A stretch of DNA of 64,000 bases. Source: Bilifractor sp002394235 (GTDB lineage: Bacteria; Bacillota; Clostridia; Lachnospirales; Lachnospiraceae). Positions 57,409 to 64,000 of the stretch are shown in pieces; position 1 is the first letter of the stretch, and each line of letters opens with the position of its first letter. The DNA lies in assembly GCF_052118845.1 (NCBI RefSeq), contig NZ_JBQKGJ010000001.1:62001-126000 (forward strand), given 5' to 3'. The notes under the pieces are model-generated. The model saw nothing but the letters and a program-made list of their open reading frames with translations, did not search any database and had not been told where the DNA came from. A program made the translations under genes and the position numbers.

Positions 57409-57495
57409 ATCGGCAACAGCACCGCGCTGCAGACTCCTCCGTATCAGCAGCAGTGAATCATATTCTCCCGCATGAAAAGCAATGGTTCAGATTTG

Positions 57496-57525
57496 TTCGA
57501 CATCACAGCCGGCTTGGTGTATTAT
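57496..57525 (+). promoter_or_regulatory. Candidate promoter of the DAHP synthase gene
   Basis: TTCGAC, 18-bp spacer, TATTAT, about 125 bp before the start. The leader has two small hairpin-forming segments (near 57545-57585 and 57590-57605), which could be an attenuator, although no leader peptide is visible. Confidence 0.45.
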
Positions 57526-57651
57526 GTTTTTGTTTTAAGTTGCTTCTCATGGATAATTTCTATTTTCTTTTATAGATAATTTCTGTGAGGCCAGTTTTTT
57601 ATGCTGGTTTTCATTGTAACGGCAGCTCTCTGCCGGCGAAAGGAAGACACT

Positions 57652-58686
57652 ATGAGCTTTACATTTATGGAAAACCTTCCCACTCCAGAGGAACTTAAGG
57701 AACGGGTTCCGGTATCTGCGAATCTGAAGAAGATCAAGGCAGCCCGGGACGACGAAATCCGCAGAATTTTCACCGGCGAATCCGATAAATTTCTCCTGAT
57801 CATCGGTCCCTGCTCTGCAGACAGCGAAGATTCTGTTCTGGAATATACCGAGCGCCTGGCAAAGATTCAGGACAAGGTTGCAGACCGTCTGCTTCTGATC
57901 CCCAGAATCTACACCAATAAACCCAGAACCACCGGCATGGGTTATAAAGGCATCATGCACCAGCCGGATCCGGAGGGCAAACCGGATCTTGAAGCCGGTC
58001 TGATCGCTGTCCGCAACATTCACATCCACTCCATGGAGCAGACCGGTCTGACTGCTGCCGATGAAATGCTCTACCCCGCGAACTGGTCCTACGTGGATGA
58101 TATTCTCTCGTATGTCGCAATCGGCGCAAGGTCCGTAGAAAACCAGCAGCATCGTCTGACAGCCTCCGGCATTGAAATCCCCGTCGGAATGAAGAACCCT
58201 ACCAGCGGCGACATGTCCGTCATGATCAACTCCTGCATCGCGGCACAGCACGGACATACCTTTATCTTCAGAAACTCCGAATGCAAGACGGACGGCAATC
58301 CCCTGGCGCACTGTGTTCTCCGCGGCGCGACAAATAAACACGGTGAGTCCGTTCCGAATTATCATTTCGAGGACCTTGAACTTCTTCTCAGACTCTATAA
58401 TGAAACGACTCTGGCGAACCCCGCGGTGATCGTAGACACGAACCACTCAAATTCCGGTAAAAAATACGACCAGCAGCCCAGAATCACAAGGGAGGTTCTG
58501 AACAGCAGAAAGTATGATCCACGTGTGCGCGAGCTGGTGAAGGGCCTGATGATCGAAAGCTATCTCGAACCCGGATGTCAGCCAATCGGAACAGATAAAC
58601 ACGTCTACGGAAAATCGATCACCGATCCCTGCCTCGGCTGGGACGAAACCGAAAGACTGATTTACGAAGTCGCAGCTTTATGCTGA
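57652..58686 (+). CDS. 3-deoxy-7-phosphoheptulonate synthase (class I)
   Basis: Start at ATG 57652 with GAAAGGAAG; 344 residues. IIGPCSADSEDSVLEYTERL, RIYTNKPRTTGMGYKGIMHQ, GARSVENQQHR and VGMKNPTSGDMSVMINS are the conserved AroFGH-type motifs; VDTNHSNSGKKYDQQPRI follows. It makes the first compound of aromatic amino acid synthesis from PEP and erythrose 4-phosphate. It is a lone plus-strand gene. Confidence 0.95.
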   Translation: MSFTFMENLPTPEELKERVPVSANLKKIKAARDDEIRRIFTGESDKFLLIIGPCSADSEDSVLEYTERLAKIQDKVADRLLLIPRIYTNKPRTTGMGYKGIMHQPDPEGKPDLEAGLIAVRNIHIHSMEQTGLTAADEMLYPANWSYVDDILSYVAIGARSVENQQHRLTASGIEIPVGMKNPTSGDMSVMINSCIAAQHGHTFIFRNSECKTDGNPLAHCVLRGATNKHGESVPNYHFEDLELLLRLYNETTLANPAVIVDTNHSNSGKKYDQQPRITREVLNSRKYDPRVRELVKGLMIESYLEPGCQPIGTDKHVYGKSITDPCLGWDETERLIYEVAALC

Positions 58687-58789
58687 ATATGCCTCGCGCA
58701 GATATGACGGAATCCCGGTGAGAAAGCGGCATTCCTGGTTCTGTCCGGAGGGATGTCTTATGCCCGGAGGGCGGAAGCTTCTGCCCCGC

Positions 58790-58861
58790 CCCGATACGCA
58801 GAATCTCCTGTGCCTGATGGACGGGCTCTTCTGCTCCCGATACACAGAATCTCCTGTGCCT
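58790..58861. repeat. 26-bp direct repeat in the intergenic region
   Basis: CCCGATAC(G/A)CAGAATCTCC followed by TGTGCCT at 58790-58815 and 58836-58861 with one difference, 46-bp period. No gene covers it. Confidence 0.7.
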
Positions 58862-58877
58862 CCGGAAGTTTTTTACA

Positions 58878-58927
58878 GGGAACAGGGAGGAAGGAACTGC
58901 CTCGGCAGTTCCTTCCTCCCTGTTCCC
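58878..58927. terminator. 23-bp perfect hairpin between convergent genes
   Basis: GGGAACAGGGAGGAAGGAAC then TGC, CTCG loop, and the exact complement, a 23-bp stem. No strong T tract on the plus side; on the minus side TGTAAAAAAC follows. Located between the DAHP synthase gene (plus) and the recombinase gene (minus); likely a bidirectional stop or dsRNA-processing site. Confidence 0.7.
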
Positions 58928-58971
58928 CTTCAAGAATTTCACGTATCGATTTGAAAATTAACCGGCATACT

Positions 58972-59829
58972 CTAGCCGATGATTCTGGAATAGATCTGTG
59001 TCGTTGAAATATCGGCATGTCCGAGCATCTGCTGGACCCTTTTCAGGTCCGTTCCCTTCTGGAGCTGGTGCGCCGCAAAGGAATGACGCATCGTATGCGG
59101 TGTGATATCCTTTTCAATTCCCGCCCCCGACGCATAGCTCTTCAAAACCTTCCAGAATCCCTGCCGGCTCATCGGCGTGCCGGAGCAATTGCAGAACAGG
59201 TACTCGCTTTCCTTTCCTTTCAGCAGCTCCATACGGGCGGAATCCAGATACTCCTCGACAATAATCCTCGTTCCCTGCTCCAGCGGTATTCTTCTCTCTC
59301 TGTCATGATCACTGCATGTGAGATAACCGAATTCCAGGTCCACATCCCCCATCTTCAGGTGAACCAGCTCGCTCACACGCATCCCGGTCGTATAAAGAAG
59401 CTGAAGCATAGCCCTGTCGCGCATTCCTTTCGCCGTTCTGCGGTCCGGAAGCGCAAGCAGCCGGTCAACCTCATCAACAGTCAGTATCTCCGGCGCCTTC
59501 TTCTCCACCTTCGGCGGTTTCAGATTCTCCGTCGGATCCTTCTGGATTCTCCGGCTGCGCACCAGGTACTGAAAAAAGGAGCGAAGCGAAGCAATGCTTC
59601 GCGATACGGTGGCGGCTGATTTATGATTTTCCTCCAGATAGAGCAGGTACGAATGCAGATTCACCTCCGTTACCAGACAGAAATCACAGATCTCGTTTTC
59701 CGAGAAATAATCCGCCGCTTTCTTCAAGTCTCTTTCGTAAGAGATCTCTGTATTATAGGAGGTCTCTCTCTCATTGTGCAGATACGAAATATATTCCTCT
59801 ATCGCACTTTCCTGAATTGCATTTATCAT
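58972..59829 (-). CDS. Xer-type tyrosine recombinase, catalytic Lys not visible
   Basis: 285 residues, the size of XerC/XerD. SAATVSRSIASLRSFFQYLV is the core-binding part; R151 (TTGMRVSELV), H245-x-x-R248 (HTMRHSFA), H271 (MLGHADISTT) and Y280 are present. The beta-hairpin that normally reads GKGxKxR with the catalytic Lys reads CSDHDRERR (172-180) with no Lys. It may be a chromosome dimer resolvase or a domesticated relative. It stands alone on the minus strand. Confidence 0.85.
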   Translation of the reverse strand: MINAIQESAIEEYISYLHNERETSYNTEISYERDLKKAADYFSENEICDFCLVTEVNLHSYLLYLEENHKSAATVSRSIASLRSFFQYLVRSRRIQKDPTENLKPPKVEKKAPEILTVDEVDRLLALPDRRTAKGMRDRAMLQLLYTTGMRVSELVHLKMGDVDLEFGYLTCSDHDRERRIPLEQGTRIIVEEYLDSARMELLKGKESEYLFCNCSGTPMSRQGFWKVLKSYASGAGIEKDITPHTMRHSFAAHQLQKGTDLKRVQQMLGHADISTTQIYSRIIG

Positions 59830-60167
59830 AATACTTCAACCTTCTGTTTTAAAATATTATAAAAGCAATTCACCCTTCAAAATAAATCAATTATACGCAA
59901 AAATTATTTTAAATGCAAACACGGAAAACCGCTGAAACAGGCACAAACACAGCTTTTCCCGTGCCTTCGCACCAGATGTACGCACGCCGTTTCGTTATGT
60001 CTACCATATCTTGTGCCACATTATTTTTTCACAAAAATTTTATTATTTTCTTGTGCGAAAACTACATAGCACATCCGACGCGGACTTCCTCTCCCATATG
60101 ATTTGTCGAAACATCTGTTCTTATACTCGCCGGCCTCAGTATGCCCGCCGTCGCTCCGCACGTGCCC
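59830..60167. other. 338-bp intergenic region
   Basis: AT-rich near the recombinase start (possible minus-strand promoter, not well matched to consensus) and more GC-rich near 60120. I see no gene, tRNA or repeat of note. Confidence 0.4.
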
Positions 60168-60566
60168 TTATTCTGTACGATTTTTATCCGACTGCTCTGA
60201 TTCAGCGTCTTTCTGTTCCACCCGCTCTGATTCACCATGCTCCGGCATTGCTGCGTCCGCTTCGATCCGCTCCGGATCTTTCTTCGCGGTTACAGATTCC
60301 GACTTCTCTATATTGCGGTCATTTTCCTCCGTCCCGGATCCACCGTCTGATTTTCCCGCCTCCTTTAACAGGCTTTTCACCGACCAAAGTCCGATCCAGA
60401 TTCCGACAGCAATAAACACGATTCCGAAGATCACAAAAAGGATCTGGCGGCCTTCGGTCGCTCCCTTCATCACATCACTGATTACCTTTACACCGAGATA
60501 GATCAGGTACGCGGCAGCCGCGATCCGTATCCCGTCCTTAAATTTCGAGCCCCTGCTCATATCCAT
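60168..60566 (-). CDS. Small membrane protein with acidic tail
   Basis: 132 residues. Two hydrophobic helices (IAAAAYLIYLGVKVISDVM; ILFVIFGIVFIAVGIWIGLW) then a Glu/Ser/Asp-rich tail of about 60 residues. Similar two-helix proteins are common in Lachnospiraceae and have no known function. GGAGG lies upstream of the ATG at 60566. Confidence 0.7.
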   Translation of the reverse strand: MDMSRGSKFKDGIRIAAAAYLIYLGVKVISDVMKGATEGRQILFVIFGIVFIAVGIWIGLWSVKSLLKEAGKSDGGSGTEENDRNIEKSESVTAKKDPERIEADAAMPEHGESERVEQKDAESEQSDKNRTE

Positions 60567-60861
60567 GGATAAACACCTCCGATTAATTCTAAATCATTTT
60601 ATGCTGCATCGCTATTGCAATGCATGGTAAGCCGCCATGCTCCGCGGGATGGGCGCAAACGGTATAAGCCGCGCGTCACTTCGCCGCTTCGACACTTCAA
60701 CACCTCAACACTTCGCCGCTTCGCTGCTTCGCTGCTTCTAAGCTTATATCCCTGCTGTTAATATTGTAAAACGTTTCGTTCCTTTTTGCCACCTTTAAAA
60801 AAAATACCTCGCAGATCACCAGAGCTGCGCGTGTATCTGATATTCTCCCATAGTTGCAGAA
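60567..60861. other. Intergenic region with short repeats and a possible terminator
   Basis: Around 60675-60740 CTTCGCCGCTTCG-like units recur (CTTCG about every 8-10 bases). Near 60797-60829 CGCAG pairs with CTGCG and eight T follow on the minus strand, a plausible terminator for the upstream fusion gene. Confidence 0.5.
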
Positions 60862-62598
60862 TTATTCTGCCGCAATCAGGGCGGCACCAATGGCTCCGCA
60901 GAGCTGCGCATATTCCGATACGCGGATTTTCTCATCGATCCGCCCGCTCAGAGCCTCTACAATTCCCCGGTTTCGCGCAACGCCTCCCGTCATCATGTAC
61001 GCGCCTTCCCCGTGCACGCGTTTTACAAGGCCGGCGGTCCGGTTCGCCACCGAGACATTCAGCCCGTGAATGATGTCAGCGGTTGCTGTATTGCGGGCGA
61101 TCAGCGATACTACCTCGGATTCGGCAAACACGGTGCACATACTGGAAATCTGTGTTTCATTCTTCCACTTCAATCCGATTCTGCTCATGTCCTCCATGGA
61201 AAGCTCCATGGTTTTTGCCATCATCTCCAGAAATCTCCCGGTTCCCGCAGCACATTTATCATTCATCACAAAGCTTTGAACCGTTCCGTTTTCGTCGATC
61301 CGGATGACCTTGGAATCCTGCCCGCCGATATCGATAACCGTGCGGACCTCCGGATCCAGATAATGCGCGCCCCTGGCATGGCAGGTGATTTCTGTGACGG
61401 AAGCGTCACCGATTCCGATAGTCTCCCTTCCGTATCCTGTAGAGACGATGCCGCGCAGATCCTCCCGGCTCAGATGCGCCTTCCGAAGAGCCTCGTCCAG
61501 TGCCTTCTTTGCTCCGGATGAAGCGCCTGCCCCGGTGCTCACAATCGCCCACCCCGCGATCTTTCCGTTCTGGTCCAGTATAACGGCGTCCGTGCTGGAC
61601 GAGCCGCTGTCCACTCCCGCCGTATAATTTCCCGTACCGCTCATACTCTTCCTCTCTGTCTTCAGATGAAGGCTCTCTGCAAAAGCTTCAAGCCTGGTAG
61701 AAATCTGTCCGCTGTTCTGCCCGGTTCCGTCAGTCTCGATCTTCAGGATCGGTTTCTCCGAATTCTTCTTAAGTGCGGCATATTCAAAGCCGTAATAATC
61801 ACAGAACTTCATGGTGTGATACACAATGCCAAGCGAATTTCTGCCGAGTTCCCCTCGCGATTTCACATCTGCCATCCTCATGCAGGGCATCTGATGGAGA
61901 AGCGCATGTGCGTACGCGCGGATCAGGATATTCTCCACGCCGGTCTCCGACTCTGTCCCGTTCTGTTTTTCCCTTCGGCAGGCCGCGAAAATTTCCTCAG
62001 GAAGCTCTACATTCCGGTTTCCGGTGCAGGTGTCGTCACGAACGGAAATCCCCGTTACTCTTCGGATCATCTCGGGGAACTCCTCCCGGCTGTGCGCTCC
62101 CTGCAGGCTGATGTATGCCTGTTCAGATTCGACATGCTCCTGACTGTTCTTTCTCTGAGACTCTGTCTTTACCGTCCCGCACATGCCGCATCCGGCAGCA
62201 GAGGGCCACTGCGAAAGCACTGCCGCTGCGTCAAATTGCCTTCCGCTGTACGCCGCGTATGCGGATATCAGGCCGCGGATCTGCCCTTCCATATATCTTT
62301 CTTCCGCCGCACCGGTCTTGTGCGGAAGATCGAGAAGATATAAAAACCTCTGTTTTCCCTGCCGCTTTAAAATGTCATAGATTCTCTTCACCACGTCGCA
62401 GCAGCTGACCAGCACAAGCTCCTGAACCTCCGGATTCTGAGCGGCCTCCAGGATTCCTTTTCCGTAGCCGCACATATTCGGGTGGCCGAGGCTCTCGGCA
62501 GCTTCAAAAGAATCCCCCATCGGGGCAAGTCTCTGCGTCTGCTCGCCAAACCCCGCGAAAATCTCAAGCGGGGTGTATTTACACATGTAATATATCAT
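60862..62598 (-). CDS. Fused dehydratase-like subunit and HgdC-type activator ATPase
   Basis: 578 residues. Residues 1-310 resemble a 2-hydroxyacyl-CoA dehydratase/double-cubane-type subunit (PLEIFAGFGEQTQRLAPMGD, LVSCCDVVKRIYDILKRQGK). Residues 325-578 are an activator ATPase: GVDSGSSSTDAVILDQNGKI, TGYGRETIG, VIDIGGQDSKVIRIDENGTV, NDKCAAGTGRFLEMMA (cluster Cys) and SSMCTVFAESEVVSL (second Cys). It transfers low-potential electrons with ATP use. E. coli YjiL is a relative of the C-terminal part. It acts presumably on the partner at 62668. Confidence 0.85.
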   Translation of the reverse strand: MIYYMCKYTPLEIFAGFGEQTQRLAPMGDSFEAAESLGHPNMCGYGKGILEAAQNPEVQELVLVSCCDVVKRIYDILKRQGKQRFLYLLDLPHKTGAAEERYMEGQIRGLISAYAAYSGRQFDAAAVLSQWPSAAGCGMCGTVKTESQRKNSQEHVESEQAYISLQGAHSREEFPEMIRRVTGISVRDDTCTGNRNVELPEEIFAACRREKQNGTESETGVENILIRAYAHALLHQMPCMRMADVKSRGELGRNSLGIVYHTMKFCDYYGFEYAALKKNSEKPILKIETDGTGQNSGQISTRLEAFAESLHLKTERKSMSGTGNYTAGVDSGSSSTDAVILDQNGKIAGWAIVSTGAGASSGAKKALDEALRKAHLSREDLRGIVSTGYGRETIGIGDASVTEITCHARGAHYLDPEVRTVIDIGGQDSKVIRIDENGTVQSFVMNDKCAAGTGRFLEMMAKTMELSMEDMSRIGLKWKNETQISSMCTVFAESEVVSLIARNTATADIIHGLNVSVANRTAGLVKRVHGEGAYMMTGGVARNRGIVEALSGRIDEKIRVSEYAQLCGAIGAALIAAE

Positions 62599-62600
62599 CT

Positions 62601-62680
62601 GACCGTCCTGTTATCTGAATTTCTGCCTTATCTTTCATCCGACTGTCCTGTCATCCGAATTTCTGCCCTATCTTCCATCT
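62601..62680. repeat. Two 40-bp tandem repeats
   Basis: 62601-62640 and 62641-62680 match except for six C/T differences. They fill the space between the two dehydratase-superfamily genes and reach the last codons of the upstream one. Confidence 0.8.
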
Positions 62681-63957
62681 GTCCTTCCAGCTTTTCTGGC
62701 TTCCAGCATCTCTATAAATGCCTGCATCCGCGTCGCAATCTGTCCGTTGCTCGAATTACCGGAATCGCATCCGTCACCGTCCAGAATCAGGGTCGGATAC
62801 CCGTTTTCCTCCAGAATTGCCCTGGCATTCTGCGCTGCTGCCTGCGTCTGCTTGCAGCCCCAGTGACAGAAATACACGACGCCGTCCGCGTCCAGCTTCC
62901 GGCACATACCGAGACTTCTTCGGATTCTCCGGTCCGATGGTCCGTTAAACGAATCATAAACCAGCCGTTTCGCCATACTTTCAAACGGTTTCTCCGGATC
63001 CACCTCGCAATACTCGTCGTAGTTCATATCACATGCCACGACCTGACACCGGTCGCTGAAATTCAGCATTTCGCGGAGCGGCTTCTGATAAAAGGGAATG
63101 GTATGCATCCACAGAATGCGGATTCCCCTTGACGGCTCCGCCTTCTTCAGATCCCGAAGAAGCGAATCCGCAAACCGCTCGACCTCCGGCATCCCGAGCA
63201 GAACATGATTTCCGAATACCTCATACAGCTCATCCGTGATGTCATTCGACAGATAGCGGTCATGTTTCAGCGTCTGACAGGCGGCAAGCTTCTTCATGGT
63301 CCTTCCTCCTGCCGCGACTCTTCGTTTCAGTTCTTCCATGTCAAGAGGCTTCTTCTGATCCTCCTCGAGAAACTTCGCGAATTCACGCAGCTGGTCCGCC
63401 GTGTACCGGACAGACTCCTCCGAGCACTCATATGGCACATCAATGTAGAAATGCGGCACATGGTAATGCTCCGCTGCCATGCGGAATGTCAGATTGTTGG
63501 CATCGCAGGCGAGAGAGGTGTTGACGATGAACCGCGGCCTTCGGATTACCTCCGACAGAATACCTCCCAGCAGAATCTTGTGATAGGAGCAGAATGTCTC
63601 CGGCACGCCCTCCTCACCTGCATAGTCAATAAATCCTCGTTCCGCGTCCGCGCCTGTAATATAACAGGACATCGCCTCTGCAACCATAGGATAGATTCCG
63701 TAGGTCTGCAGAAGTTCGCAGGGGGTAAAAATACTGACCAGCCCTGTTTTTTCCGGATGTACCAGAGGATGAATCACCGCATTCATCGATGTAACCGCCA
63801 TGTCGTTTCTTGCCGGGCTGAGTTCTTTCGGCGGAAACTTCTTCAGTTGAACTCTTTTCGCATAATATGCGGCAAGGAGCAGCCTCCTTGCCGCATTGGG
63901 ATGATCGGGAATCTGTGCGTCCACAAGATTGCCGAACTTCTGAATCATGTCTGCCAT
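62668..63957 (-). CDS. 2-hydroxyacyl-CoA dehydratase superfamily protein (double-cubane type candidate)
   Basis: 429 residues. Cysteines in FTPCELLQTYGIYP, FCSYHK, SLACDANN and FCHWGCKQTQAAAQNA, and the C-terminal GDGCDSGNSSNGQIATRMQA, fit proteins related to HgdB and E. coli YjiM. Members without a CoA-dehydratase partner include double-cubane cluster proteins with reductase activity on small molecules; which one this is cannot be told. It is encoded directly before the ATPase fusion (70-nt gap) and probably forms a system with it. AGGAAGG precedes the ATG. Confidence 0.85.
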   Translation of the reverse strand: MADMIQKFGNLVDAQIPDHPNAARRLLLAAYYAKRVQLKKFPPKELSPARNDMAVTSMNAVIHPLVHPEKTGLVSIFTPCELLQTYGIYPMVAEAMSCYITGADAERGFIDYAGEEGVPETFCSYHKILLGGILSEVIRRPRFIVNTSLACDANNLTFRMAAEHYHVPHFYIDVPYECSEESVRYTADQLREFAKFLEEDQKKPLDMEELKRRVAAGGRTMKKLAACQTLKHDRYLSNDITDELYEVFGNHVLLGMPEVERFADSLLRDLKKAEPSRGIRILWMHTIPFYQKPLREMLNFSDRCQVVACDMNYDEYCEVDPEKPFESMAKRLVYDSFNGPSDRRIRRSLGMCRKLDADGVVYFCHWGCKQTQAAAQNARAILEENGYPTLILDGDGCDSGNSSNGQIATRMQAFIEMLEARKAGRTDGR

Positions 63958-64000
63958 TACATTTCCTTCCTGTTTCCTCTGAGATCACTCGAATGTCCCG

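Noticed and set aside
57191..57600. Riboswitch or T-box before DAHP synthase
   Set aside because: No conserved T-box or tryptophan leader motif; only small hairpins.
57547..58446. Minus-strand 299-codon frame opposite DAHP synthase
   Set aside because: Antisense to a conserved gene; no family resemblance.

Overview
The window is mostly one integrated temperate phage (about 1 to 47.7 kb, continuing past the left edge) followed by about 16 kb of host chromosome. Host genes on the right (pyruvate phosphate dikinase, a gap-pgk-tpiA glycolytic cluster, a Rrf2 regulator/cysteine desulfurase/MnmA operon, an activator and dehydratase pair of the 2-hydroxyacyl-CoA dehydratase superfamily) point to an anaerobic Clostridia, most likely a gut Lachnospiraceae-type bacterium. 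This is a judgement from gene content and style; no rRNA or other marker is present.

Prophage, read from right to left because nearly all genes are on the minus strand. The lysogeny switch is at 44.3-47.6 kb: a plus-strand repressor, a lipoprotein and a tyrosine integrase, facing minus-strand Cro-like genes across a near-consensus promoter. Next comes a replication and recombination block at 30-44 kb: a conserved protein that may handle ssDNA, a one-piece SbcD-SbcC nuclease, a replisome organizer carrying a ten-unit 7-nt repeat, a helicase-loader-like protein, a methylase-like protein, PcfK/PcfJ-like proteins, a DUF5131 protein, RecU and a phage-borne DNA sliding clamp. The 21-30 kb stretch holds many small genes (zinc ribbons, membrane peptides, an HU-like protein, a MazG-like protein), and 2,055 bp of it is repeated head to tail with no difference seen. 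A late regulator (20.5 kb) precedes a sodium:solute-symporter gene and a PP-loop gene, then the terminases, portal, head genes and a contractile tail (sheath, tube, frameshifted chaperone, tape measure). The order matches PBSX/Mu-like myophages. Lysis and baseplate genes must lie left of the window.

Points of most interest: a MuF head protein with an AT-rich, toxin-like C-terminal domain and a small candidate immunity gene directly after it, closed by a strong terminator; the 2,055-bp tandem duplication; the symporter/PP-loop pair with a duplicated palindromic repeat in its leader, where the PP-loop protein looks like a chimera with a ParB-like tail; a methylase-like protein with no visible catalytic motif; and a chromosomal Xer-type recombinase that appears to lack the usual catalytic lysine.

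The chromosome (47.9-64 kb) carries ppdK, tpiA, pgk and gap on the minus strand, then mnmA-iscS-iscR-like (minus), a DAHP synthase (plus), a Xer-type recombinase, a small membrane protein and the dehydratase-superfamily pair (minus). The prophage sits in the intergenic space downstream of ppdK, so it does not obviously break a host gene. No rRNA, tRNA, CRISPR array or insertion sequence was seen.
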